Of a stretch of DNA of 64,000 bases, positions 50,881-62,940 are shown in pieces. The DNA is from Taeniopygia guttata (taxonomy: Eukaryota; Chordata; Aves; Passeriformes; Estrildidae). The stretch covers positions 8,500,001 through 8,564,000 of the forward strand of contig NC_133026.1 in NCBI RefSeq assembly GCF_048771995.1. The letters run 5' to 3'. Position numbers and translations under genes: made by a program. The notes beneath the pieces are model-generated. The model saw nothing but the letters and a program-made list of their open reading frames with translations. It was not told where the DNA came from and ran no database searches. Positions within the stretch are counted from its first letter, which is position 1, and each line of letters starts with the position of its first letter.

Positions 50881-51012
50881 CCCTTCAACTGTAACTTTGA
50901 ACTGTAACTCACACACCCTTTGGCAAAGCCTTTACACAGAAACGTGTACATCCCTTGGCTATAACAGTAATTTTGGCTGCAACAGTAACATGTACACCCT
51001 TTGGCAAAGATC
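50881..51012 (+). repeat. Degenerate local tandem array
   Basis: The 16-mer 'acaccctttggcaaag' occurs exactly at 50913-50928 and 50994-51009, with a decayed copy ('acatcccttggcta') near 50948. Between them 'aac[at]gtaa' occurs four times (about 50887, 50900, 50963 and 50981). The unit is about 35-45 bases and poorly preserved. Confidence 0.6.
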
Positions 51013-54000
51013 TTGAACAGAGGAGAAAAATTTTTTTTTTTTTAAAGTGGAGCATTTCCCAGTTAAACTCTGGCTGTACAACACCCTCATTTTATTATTG
51101 CAAGAGTATCTTTGAAAATATTTTTCATCCCACTACAGTGAAAATGTACTGTGGACCACGCACACCATCAGCAAAGAGAAAAAGAGACATTTTAGGATTC
51201 TTTTGGTTTACAAACCAACTTCAGTTCTCAGGTATGCCCGTGAAGATCTATAACAAGACCACGGATTTAATAGGAATTATTAAATGCATTCACATCGTTA
51301 AGTAGATCAGAATTGAACCATTAGATCACATTTATGCACAGATACAAATTTCACTCTAAAAGGAAGTAGTCATTTAAATTACCCACAGAAATTCTTTGCT
51401 TGACTCCTCTTTTATCTAAGCAAACTAAGATAATACCAAGAGGGCTCCCATGTAGCAAGTAATCAAACCCTGAAGTAAAATTATCAGAAGCACAGAAACT
51501 TCTGTGCATGCTGTCATGGGTATAAATAATATTCATCACACACCTTTTGAAAGAAGAGCCACTGAAGTTGTGACAAGTGATGCTGAAATCTGTGGAAAAT
51601 TCATGTTTGTGTGTGTATGTACATGGGAATACACGGCTGTTCATTAGAAAATGTGTACATTGCTGCAATGAGCCAGCCAATGAAACCAGCCAAAGGGCAG
51701 ACTCTGACTTGGCTCAGCACTCATGAATGAAGATGAGCCAAGGAGGAGCAAAGGACATTGCCAACAATTTGGCACAGTTTCCTGGCAGTCAGTGATAACT
51801 TCAGGTATTTTTCTTTCAAGGTGTGTACAGGCACATCCAGTGACTCACCTGTATTTATATCCAGAGAGCCAAGACAGACCCATACCTTGGCCCTGAGCTG
51901 TACCACGTCCCATGTTTTTAGCCTGTCTTGTTCCCGTAAATTGAAGGCAAGAACGGGAGCTGCCTGTTAAACTGTTCTCTCATAAAAGCAAAGTTGTTCA
52001 GCTGATTTAAAGACTGCAAAACTGGATCTCCCTAATGCAGAATCCCTCTGCCTCTTTGATGTGGGGAGAGTCACCTGCCAATGGGACATTATTGTCCAGC
52101 TGTCTCTACAACGTCCTTGCTCCATAAAACCTGCAGTGGCTTCACTCTTCTTGTCACAACTTTATCAGCCAGGGAAGTCTTTTCCTATCACTGATCACCC
52201 ATAGTAAGAACTAAGGGAGCTCAAGGACCTGTCAGTCTGATTCTGTTGTGAATAGCCATGAACTTGAGCCTTGTCTCCCCTGTGTCTGCTTGCTCACTGA
52301 AATAACTGCGATTTCAGTATATTTGATATGCTCTGTTCTTCATATTCTATTCCCCATTGAAATTTCCCTGTCATTCCCTTTCCTAGACTCCCTTTCAGTA
52401 TGATCCTACAGAACTTTGACTGATGTGAAATAACTTACTCTCTGCCTAAAGTCACCTTGCCACCTGGAATCACAATGTGGTCAAGGAGAAATGTGGTGAG
52501 CCATTATTTTTAATTTCTGCTTTATTTTGAGACATGCTTGACTGTCACATTCTCTTGTCATTGCTAAAGGAAAATAGAGCCAACCAAATATGATGACTAA
52601 TAGAATTGTAAAAGCCTAAGTAAAGGTATAGATTTGGTATAAGCCTTACTCAGCATACAGTGGAAAAGAACATTTTAAATTGTTGCAGTGTTAAAGATGA
52701 AGCTACATTGCAGACCCTGAAGTCAGGATACCTTTGGGTTCTCATTGGGGCATCCTGGAAGTTCTTGGGTCTCACATGTTGCCTTAAAATGAGTGTACCC
52801 ATCTGAATGACTCACAGCCTAAATCTATGGAATTTTTTAATTATGTGGGGAAATAAAGTAACATGGATTCATGAGGCAAAACAAGGTTAAAAAGAACTGA
52901 AGAACACTTCTCCCACTGAAATTAAAGAAAATCAAAATAATCAAAGCCACCTGAGAGTTTCTGTGTCTGGGCACCAATCCCCCTAAAACCCTAAGAAATG
53001 GAACTCGGGAGTTTCATTCATGAAAAACTAAGAAGTCTGGTTTTTTGGAAAGAAATATATTGCTATCAGTCTGTATGTCTGTCTTCCCTCCAGGTATTAG
53101 GACTTCAAATCCGTTGCTCAGTTTGCATGTGAAGGATCACCAAGCTGGACAGGAACTACGAAAAAAGAGCCCCTTTGGATGAGTGAATTGTGTACTGAGA
53201 AAAGATGTATTAAGTTCAGAAATGCATCTGCTTGAAAACAGTGCCTGGCTAATGGTGCTTGCACAGGGTTTGAATGAGGATAATGAGGTAGTTCTGCAAC
53301 ACATGTTTACAGGTGCTTTCTCTGTAGCTTGAAAAGCAACTTGAGATAAAACACAAGGATGTCTGCTTGAAAAGAAAACAAATTGGCTTATTAACTTTGC
53401 TTTCCTGGCAGTGTTAGCAGGCTGAGTATGTTTCAAAAAAAGCAAAAGGGTTTTTTTGTTTTACATTTAAAATTGCAGTAATGAAAAACGTACATGTACT
53501 ACATGTACATAGGGAAACATTATGAATATTTATTTATGTTTTATTTTAACTGGATATTCCCTAGAGATAAAAGCATCTTTATTTGTGGGGAAAATTTAAA
53601 AGTCATTAGTCTATTCTCCTTTTAGTTTCTCTGCTTTTGCCCATAGAACTGAGGTTTTGTGGAGTTCATTTGCTAGCAGAAAAGTCAATCACTTCTGAAA
53701 CATTCTACTTTGGTAGAAAGTTAGTTTCCATTAAGTAAGTTACATGCAGATTGTCCCACTGGTGGAGATGTGCATCACATAGGCATACACCACATTGCCT
53801 TCATGATGGTCTATCTGGTCCTGGAATTAAATGGACATTTCAGAGTTACCTACTGTATTTACAAAGCTGAGATGGACCACGTTGTACAAGAACAGGTTTC
53901 TAACAGGGCAGCTGATGAGTCCACAGACCAACATGTGCCTACAGTGAAACATCTATGTCTGCATAGAAGGTTTTAACTCTTGCTGCTTTCTGAAAAAAAT

Positions 54001-57000
54001 AACTTAGCATGAAAAAATTACTTGAAAATCTTCTTCTGATTCAAATGGAGCTTTGATACAAAATTTTAATAAGCTTGGAAAAGATTCTTCTTGCAGCAGG
54101 AGAATGTATCTTTGAACACCCAAACATGATACTGAGTCTTCTCTGCATGAAATAGTTTTCATCCATCTGGGCATCAGACTGAACCTGGTTTCCATCAGCC
54201 TTGCTGGGAATTAACTCCACCACAAATTCTTGATTAACATATTAATTGCACATCATCTTTTAAAAAATGCATGCATTTTTCATAATTCTTACATATAGTC
54301 TGACAGTAAAACAGAAGGCTTAGAAAATGACATCTGAGTCGCTCAGAGGAGACACATTTAGAAAGATCTGTATCACATCTTGCTTGAACTTTACACAAAT
54401 GTGTGTTTTATTTACTTAAATAAAATTGCTTACAGAAAACAAAAATTAATGACCATACACACAGCATAACCAAAGCAATGTACTTTAAGGCAAACTTTAA
54501 AAAATTCAAACTTTCAGATAATGCCAGAGCAAATTTCCTTTCATCTTTTAACAGCTCTTCTACATCTAAGTGATTTTAATTCCTCTCAGTGAAGATGGGT
54601 CAATATTTTCTCTTAAAAGTAATTACTGTGAGTAGAAACCTATCACAACACCTAAGAACCATGCAGTTATTTTAAAATCTAATCTCTGGATGACTGAGTA
54701 TTCTATTTTAAAGCCAGTTTTGTTTGATAATGACTACTTAGGGCTCAATCTGCTTTCTTTTGCCAGTTTGATGACAGTAGCATGGCTATATATTGGATTG
54801 CTGAACACTGCAATGCCAAAATCCTGTCTTTAGTAAAAGCTTCAGTCCTCACCTGTGGAAGAACACAATGGGCAGGTATGTAGACAAAAAGTTCAAACAG
54901 GTTTTGGAAGAGAAGCAACATAATTCCTTTCTATAAATGAAATAAATCTAAAAATTATATTGTATTTAAAAGACTCATTAAAAGGTGAGATATATTTCCT
55001 TATCATTTTTTAAATGTATGTTATGTCTTAAAAAAACCCTGAATACCCACAAATACTGAAAGAGAGAAATCAGCCTTGAACTTAGTAGCATTTAGGCATG
55101 TCATGTCATTTAAATGCAATCTAAAATTGGGGGGTTTTCACATGTTATCATAATATTTAAATAGGTGCTATTGCTGCTATAAATCTATCCTAATCATGAA
55201 ATCAAAGCTCCCTTTGCATATACAAGAGATCTTAAAAACTGCCTGAAAGTCTGCCAGATCTTCCCCAAAATATGCAATCTTTGTAGAGGTTATTGTCAGA
55301 GCATACTACTGTCTTGTAAACCCAAATATACTTTCTAAATCGCAGTGGAACAGGCAGAAAATATTCATCCAAGGCTCTCTCACAGACCTGAGATAACTCT
55401 ATGTAAATCACAGGTAGCTGTTAAATTCTTTAGGTTGCCATCTGTCAAGTGACAGACATTTGCAGAGATCATTTCTTTATTCAACTTTTTAAATTTTCCC
55501 AAGAAGATAGTTTCAATTTTTTCCTTGGTATTTACAGGAGAGAAACAGACTGCTGCAGATTTATGCCTTTGTTTTTTTGTTTTTTTTTTTTACTCTTAGA
55601 GCTTTCTCATAATTTCCCTTCAAATTCAGTCACTCTTGGTGGCCACACCTTGCCAGGTTGGGGATGATGGATCTGGCGGAGCACAGCACCTCTGAAACAC
55701 AATGTCTGATGAAGTCCCAGTTTAATAGACCCAAACAGCTCAGCACCACATCAGGCCTTCTCAGATCTGGCTGTAAACAAAGTGTGCAGCTTGAAGGTAT
55801 TTAGTGATTGAAAGGAGCAAGACAAGAATCCAGGCTCTGCCATCCTTGCAGACTGGGCTCTTAGTATTGCACTAAAATATCTCCATCTGCAGAAGCATGA
55901 AGTGGCTTCTTTCTGTTTTGTTATAGCTGTGTTTACCATGAAAAAGACCCTGGTGACAGTGCAGATCTTTCAGTTTATTGCAAAATTTCTTCTGCCTGAG
56001 GTTCCAATTTATGCCTCAAGTGCTCAGGCTCTGTTGTGTACCTGCAGTGGATTTTATTTGTACAGCTTCATATGACCAAAATGAGATAAGATTTTTGTCC
56101 CTTGCCTTCAGCCTCTATCAGGCATTAACAGGCTGGATCTCACCACTGAGTGTGAAAGCAAATGAAGGTACAATTAACTGCAGCTTGATTAACACCCATC
56201 TTATATAGTAAGACTAAGGCTTTATGTTTTGTGGGGTTCTTCTGCCCACAGTACTTGGTCATAAAAAATGTTGAGCAGCAATGTACTTTTAGAAATATTG
56301 CATGTTTATTTGCAAAAAGAATCTGCCAGAAAAAGTTGATTGTGCCAAATATCTGTAGACTGTTGTGACAACCCACCCATGAGGAGAGTGAAATGACCTT
56401 AAGGGTGGTCACAGCTGTCACTGGTACCTCAAGACCACACCTGAGAAGCAGCACCACCACAGCATGTGGGTAAAGCCACCTGGGTCCAAGGACACCAGCA
56501 GGCTGAAAATGTAAGAACACACTCGAGTACTTTTGTATTTAGGGATACCTTTTTCAGATTGACCATTGAAGATCATTACAGAAGCAAGAAACATAGAGTT
56601 TTTAATAAGGAAACTACTCACCAGAAACATCATCAGTACATTCTTCTGACTAATATGATTTAGACTGAAGCCCTTTGATGATGTTTGTTACAACACAGAA
56701 GGTGCTTCTTTACATATCACCGGATATTGCAGGGCTTGATTGCAGTGACTGAAGGCTTTAGGCATTTTATAATGGAAGACTTATGATTTCAAAAATCCCC
56801 CAAGTTATAAACAGAGTATCCTGGCTCCCACTTGTCTTTGAAGGGGGTGAAAATGTTTTGCTTACATGAGCCACTAGGAGTAGCTCCCCTGTCAGACTTG
56901 GTCTGTTCTCATATTCACCTGTGTCTACCTGGTCTCCTTTTCATGTTCATCTGTGTTTGTAAAAGCTGTCTTTGCATTGTGCCTGTACCTGGGAAAGCAT

Positions 57001-57839
57001 CTCCCCTGGCAGCACCAGCATGCTCAGGAGCACAGTCCTGTCCCCAGAGCCTGCCCAGCCTCTCCAGGATGGACTGATGAACTCACAGTCATTTCTGTTC
57101 TCCTTCAGGGACCAAGTTTGTACAGCTCTGTGGCGCTCCTGAGTTGCTCTTTTAGTCCTCAGGAATAAGAATAGGAAAAGAAGGCTTTCTTCTTCAGGGA
57201 CAGGAGAAAGTCTAGCATCAGGACTGGGTCTTTATTTCTTTCCCCGCCCCCTTCAGGTCAGTACTAAAGATTAAAAATATCAGCTCTCATGTGTCTTATT
57301 TACCCTTAGACTCTTCTTTTTTTCTCTCTCATTCTTTTTCTTTTATTATGTCTTGTTTTCTGGTAATGAATTTATGATTCAAAGGGAAAATTTTGTGGCC
57401 TGCGTGCCTGCAGATGATTTCTGTCCTGATCAGTCAGGTTGTTTAAATGGAATTGGGAAGTTGCTTGGGCTGGGGATTTGGGAAGAGTCTGACTTCTTTA
57501 GGAGAACTACAAGGCTGAATCCCTTGAATAAAAGTGAATCTTGTGAGCCATGGAGCCCACATTTGGATCTGAATTTTCATATTGCCTCTGAGGTTTTGGG
57601 TCCCATGGGTCAGTCCATGCCTGAAATGAAACATCAGTATTTGCCACCCATGACTTCATCCAGACAACTTTCTTTAATCTCTGTTTTTAAGAAACTTACA
57701 CAAAATAATCAGCTGACTGACAGGTACCAATGGCAGTGGTAATACACCAATCCTATTAATTGATTTGACTTTCATTATATATTCTCAAAAGACGACTGTC
57801 CTCCTTTGGTCAGTCTCTTTGGTCATACAATTAAAAAAG
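51013..57839. other. Unique non-coding sequence
   Basis: AT-rich DNA with poly-T runs near 51031 and 55578, and a 'gtacatgtac' and 'tacatgtac' palindromic pair near 53490-53510. Open frames up to about 129 codons (57353-57742) have no domain. No transposon is recognised. Confidence 0.5.
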
Positions 57840-58235
57840 TGTTTGGTTCTGGGCACATTACACTGTTTGGAGAAAGGGAGAGGAGCAGGAGAGTGTTCCA
57901 GGGGAAAGAGAACATATGATTAAGCACTGGAATGATTGATTTATGATAAAAGATTAAAAGAGCTGAATATGTATAGCTAAAGGGAGACATGCTGAGTGCC
58001 TATGAGTAAGTGAAGGGTGTAAGCACCAAGCAAAAGACAAGGACATTGGAGAAGACTATGAAGTAACAGCAAGGAAAATCTGGAGCAAGGGATATACTGG
58101 TGTTTGTCAGGAAAAAACTGGAGGAATGACTTCAAAGTGAGATTGAAGAACCATTGCTGCAACATATTTTGCAACAATGACAGTCTTTGGTGTGGATTTT
58201 TTTGAAAATCCAACCAAAAAGTCTTCCCAGTTTTG
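57840..58235 (+). mobile_element. Old CR1 LINE fragment (end of ORF2)
   Basis: In plus orientation the text follows the end of CR1 ORF2: 'ttctgggcaca', a 'gattaagcactggaa' block, 'ttatgataaaagattaaaag', 'agctgaatatgtatagct', 'gggagacatgctgagtg', 'gtgaagggtgtaag', then 'ggaatgacttcaaagtgaga' and 'gtctttggtgtggatt' in place of 'ctccttggaggtattcaaaa'. It is heavily mutated and does not encode protein. Confidence 0.65.
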
Positions 58236-59539
58236 AGGAAAGGAAAAATAAAACCAAACATCTTCCCTATGATACAAAAGAAATTGCAAATATGCTAGTG
58301 TGAAAAAGCTGCAGTTGAAAGATGCCATGAGATTAATCCCAACTCCATGGCTCTTGCAGAAGCTGTCATAATTCCCTTTCTATAAAAACTCTTGGGGAGA
58401 CCTGAGGAAAAGCAGGGCTGACATGTCTCAAACTTGGAGTGTCTAAAGTTAGCTTTTGGCTGAGAGAAGTGTGCAACTTTCTTTTAGAAATAAATTCTTC
58501 CCATTTACCGTCTTGTTAGCATTTGAAAATCCAAGTATAGAGTCTGTCCAAAATGTATTTTTGCTGTTCAATATGTAATATTAATCTGAAAAAGGATGGA
58601 GAGCTGGTACATGCAATGAGCTGCTCACCTGCTGGGCTGCAGAGGGCCTCCTCTTTTCTTTTAATTAAAAAAAAAAAAAAATCCAGAAAATCAATAATTC
58701 TGTAAACAGACTTCAGTGCTACATGCTTTCATATGCCAAAAGGAACTGGGATCAAAATTAAGGTTAGAAATGAACTTCCCTGTGCCCAGGAGTGAATAGC
58801 TAAAAAGGGCACATGTATTATAAAATATGATAACGTACTGTCTCTAAACTAATATTTTTTCTGTATCTTTAGGTACACAGGAATAGTAACTTGTGGTTGA
58901 TTTTACTGTTTCCCAGATTAAGGGCAAATAGAACCAGGGAATGCCTTTTGTACAGTAGTTACCCAGTAAAAACTGTACTTCAACTACAAACTACAAGTGA
59001 CGTACGAAACGCAGCAGTGAGTGAAACATTTCTGGGAAAACTGTTTACCCAAGCTGCTGAGAGAGAAGAGAGCTTATCATGTAAAAACATCTTGCTTTGA
59101 TATGCTAGAATATACAAATATGGGAGGAGGAAAGGTGGGGCTAGCAAGTGATACAGAAGCTAATCTATGGTTTTAAAAAAAGAAAAAAGACAACAGCACA
59201 ATGGAAAAATAAATTCAGTGCCATGTGTGAAGGAGGCAAAGCTTGGCTTGTCTGCTGCTAAACCTTAATGTTCTTTTAAGGTACTTTTTATATTTCATAA
59301 TAGCAGAGGAGATAAGCAGCACCTACAAAGACAGGTGGAAGTACCACACTTCTCTGGTGGTGCTCTGAGCTGGCTGGACTTGAGCTGGCACCAACCCAGA
59401 GCCATGTAAAGGTGACAGGACACCAGCTGAACCAGGAGTGTCAAATCCTGGCTAAGGAGGCACAGATCACCCACAGCCATGTGCCCTCACCTGGGATTTT
59501 GTCTTTCTCTGAAGTGTCTCTGTAAAGTTGTTGAATATC
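58236..59539. other. Unique non-coding sequence
   Basis: No gene or repeat is recognised beyond an A-run near 58669-58681. Confidence 0.5.
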
Positions 59540-59670
59540 ACTGGGCATGAGCATGGAGAACTTTTTGTCTCCAGCCTCAGTTTCCCCAGCTGTAAGAGGA
59601 AAATGGTGCCTTCGTTGCACAAGCACCTCATGAGACTTTTGTATATTGTACTTTGGAGGATGTCAGAAGC
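59540..59670 (+). mobile_element. MIR-like SINE remnant
   Basis: In plus orientation 'actgggcatgagcatggaga' leads into 'cctcagtttccccagctgta' and 'agaggaaaatggtgcc', then 'gcacctcatgagac', matching the MIR run 'ttgggcaagtta...cctcagtttcctcatctgtaaaatggg...acctcatagggt'. The 'cctcagtttccc' core is well kept. Confidence 0.5.
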
Positions 59671-61329
59671 CAGAGTGGAGGAAAACTTTCCCAAAAATGC
59701 ATCTTTAGTTAAACATTATAATGCATTTTCTCTGTGCAGTCTGAGCAACAGCATTTCAACCACATCTATTTTTGCTTGGAACAAAAGTAAGCAAGAAAAA
59801 ACGAGAATCTTATTTACAAAAATACTCATGATACAGGGTAAGAAGTTCTTTATTCTCTTTTATCTATAAAAACAGAATTCTGTTCTCTAAGAAATTAATT
59901 CAGAATGACACCACATGCTGGCAGGAGAATTTGTCAGCCACCCTTCCCACTCTGCACTTGCAGTGGGACTGGCGCATCTGTTGGTGTTTTGGTCGAAACA
60001 TTTGTCATCCCAGTTATTTACACAATATGAATGTGTGTTAGCTATGATTTTGGTTTGTGTCTAACAAACAAGTGTACAATTTGGGGTCAGCCAACATTAT
60101 GAAGGATTATGTCAAAGAAAGGAATAAAAACCCCACGTGACTCTCCTCTCTGACAAGACCATGGTCACAGGGAGGTGGGTGAAGAGGCTCAGAGGGTGCA
60201 AAAGCCAGCAGTGATAAGATATAAATGTGTTTAACCCAAGGATTACTATATTTTCCCCAACAGTTAAAGACAATCTTTATATGCCAAGAGGACAATACTG
60301 GAAAATACATGATAGGACACATAAGATATGGACAGCTGCCAGGCCTCTGAACAGCTGTGTGGTGTATAAGAATTACTGCAGCTGTATTTAAACTAGAAAT
60401 TAAAACTTTTTTTTTTCCTTTTAATGTGTTCAGGCTATTCACTTACCCAAAAGGAAACATTAGCAATTACGAACTGTTTATTTCCCCACAAGACATGCTG
60501 TTTTGTTTCTGCTGTCTGTGATCTCTGATGTTCAGGAGACATCACTGCTCATTCTTAAAACTCTGTGTGTAGAGCAGGGGAGATGTGAGACTTTTTCACC
60601 TGCTTTGGTTCTGGGAGCGAGGCATTCAAACTGAGCTTTGCACCACTTCAGGAGCAACTTGAAAAGGAATAAGGAATCAGTTCTCTCCTGGTGTTTTGGA
60701 AACACTGGGAAAGAACTTGATACCAGTGTGTGCTCAGGATCCTTATGAGGCACAGAACTTCAAGGCGGGTTCCTGCAGCATGACTGATCCGATAAGCCTG
60801 GTGGGTGTGCAGGAGGTGGAGTACTTTTTCCCCAGCTTTGGAGGTACTTCACTCACTCTTGTGGAACGTTTGCTCAGAAGAAATAATGCCAGATGTAGTT
60901 TTGTCTGTTTTCCAGCCTCATATATTCCTCTTCTATTTTATTTTTCTTAAGAAAAAAAGAAAAAAGAAGCAGCATATGAAGTCAGGAGGACATCACTCAT
61001 CCTGAACTTTCTCTCCCGTTCTCTCTAATTCTGCATAAGTGGAACAGAAAGCTGGGAAACATGTATGTGAGTTATTTCTAGAGAAGCATAACAGCCCCCA
61101 TGAATAATAGAAATTATTGGCAATTCGAAATTCCTCAAGGGACACCTTGTCTTGTGTGTGGCAAGGCTGGCTGGTCACCAAGAGCAGCCAAGGAATGGGT
61201 AATGGATGTCTTCCACCGAGTGGCCATAGAGTTGCTGGTTCCCATGCAAGTTTGCAGCTTTATTATTGCTGGAGCCAAACAAGATAGGAGTAGGTACCTG
61301 CGGTTTTGGAATGAAAATTCTTGGGTTCT
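59671..61329. other. Unique non-coding sequence
   Basis: No gene is supported. The 124-codon frame that begins at 61100 has no domain and overlaps the candidate element at 61.4 kb. Confidence 0.5.
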
Positions 61330-61480
61330 TCCTACAAAGCCACATCTACAGCGTGTGGTTTGGCTGGCAACCGTGGATTCTGATTTGTATGCAACCCTGT
61401 GGACACTTCTAATTGAATGTTTGTATGAAAGGCTAACTCTGCGGCCACTTTTAATTAGAGGAGATTTCCGGTAAAGTTAG
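61330..61480. promoter_or_regulatory. Candidate regulatory element
   Basis: Two homeodomain-type sites ('cttctaattgaatg' and 'cttttaattagagg') about 45 bases apart lie among retained CpGs ('acagcgtg', 'aaccgtgg', 'ctgcggcc', 'ttccgg'). No repeat explains the block. Confidence 0.27.
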
Positions 61481-62859
61481 TCAACAGTTTTTGTTACTGG
61501 AGGGAGAGTACAGAACAACAGTTGTGAAAATAAATAGTACAACGTTTGGTGTTTCATTGCAAAAGCTAAATTCAGAATTTTTCAATTCAGATGAATTCTC
61601 AAACTTCCTGGTTTTCATATCTCTCCTCTCTCTTAGGGTTAGATCTACTGAAAGGGAGAGGAAGGGGGCTGGGGACATTGGAGATTCAAGTTTGCAAGCA
61701 GCACTGTAATTTCCAGGTCTCCTCTTGAATCCATGTAAAATTTTGGTCCCATAGGATCCACAGAAAGGAGATCCCAACTCATTACCTGCTTGTTTTGAAC
61801 ACAGATCCTATGAGGTTTCAGTAGGGTTGTTGTACTTTGGTATTGGTTCATTTTCCTGCCTGAAATCCTGAACACTTCTTCAGATGAGGGCTGCTCAACA
61901 GACAAATAAACCTAATTCTTCACCAATGATGACATGCATATCTTGCAAATGGAATCTGCTACTCTTTATCATGGTATAGTAGACCTCTATCTCTTCTGTA
62001 GAAGTCTAAATGGTCTCAAATCAGAAAGATAAATAGAAGAAAAAATTTGTCTTTGAGTTCACAATGTTGTAAAGGTTTTTAGAGTCTAAACAAAAAAAAA
62101 AGTCTAACTTCCGTCAGCTATGAGAAAGAGAAGTAAAAAGGATTATTTACTCTGGAGTGGCACTAGGTTTTTTAGATTACAAGTATAGAAATTTTGAATA
62201 ATACCTGTGAATAATGTCTAGTGATTCAGGAAGAATGGTAAAAAGTCTTGGATATCTACATGACTAGAAATCTATAAAAGATTAAATTTCAATAAATAAA
62301 ACCATTTTTCTTTTGATAATTTCTTTTGATAATAAGTGCTTTGTTATGGCTCTAATAGCTTCTCTTTTTTTCCTCCCTACTATAATTAGCTGATCTTAAA
62401 GACGTGCAAACAAGCTGCCACAAGTGTTTGGCTACTTAGTAATAACTGTGCACCTTCTTACCCATCAGTAAATGTAAGATCATTTACTTCCAAGAGGGGG
62501 AATTCAGAAGAGGGATAGGCAACCTCAAATTACTACACATTTATAACCATGTACAAGTCTCCCCACAGGCAGTTACCACAGATGAGCTAAATTACTGCAA
62601 ATTCAGGCTCCAGCTTACATAATTTTAACCGTATTATGTCCCTAACTTTATATTTTAAATAATTTCTACCCAGAAGACATCCAATTCTTATATAGTGATG
62701 TTAAACTGAATTTTTTAGGCAGTTGGAAACAAATAAAACATCAGTTTTTTGTGAAAGTAAGAATTTTGTGGATTCCACTCATTTTATAAAGAAAGATTTA
62801 GCTTCAGTCACTCTTTAATAGCCTACTGGCATTTTTCCGCCCAAACCAATTCTTTACAA
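61481..62859. other. Unique AT-rich non-coding sequence
   Basis: Only a 13-base tandem duplication (62307-62332) stands out. No gene is supported. Confidence 0.55.
62307..62332 (+). repeat. 13-bp perfect tandem duplication
   Basis: TTTCTTTTGATAA occurs twice in succession without mismatch. Confidence 0.9.
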
Positions 62860-62940
62860 ACTCAGGGTGAAATACCTTTTGCCTGTTGAAGTCAATGGAA
62901 GAATACATTTTGATTTTCATCAAGAATTCCTGACAGTTCC
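62860..62940 (+). repeat. Ancient interspersed repeat, copy 2
   Basis: 'cagggtgaaatacc' followed by 'ttgaagtcaatggaag' and 'ttgattttcatcaa' keeps the diagnostic order of the old repeat also seen at 38335-38400. This copy is closer to the form I know, with 'gggtgaaat' and 'gaagtcaatgg' intact. Confidence 0.5.

Noticed and set aside
57353..57742. 129-codon plus-strand open frame
   Set aside because: No recognisable motif or splice context, and a 63-codon frame lies opposite. Treated as chance.
61100..61474. 124-codon plus-strand open frame
   Set aside because: No family resemblance. The CpG and homeodomain-site content at its end is better explained as a regulatory block.
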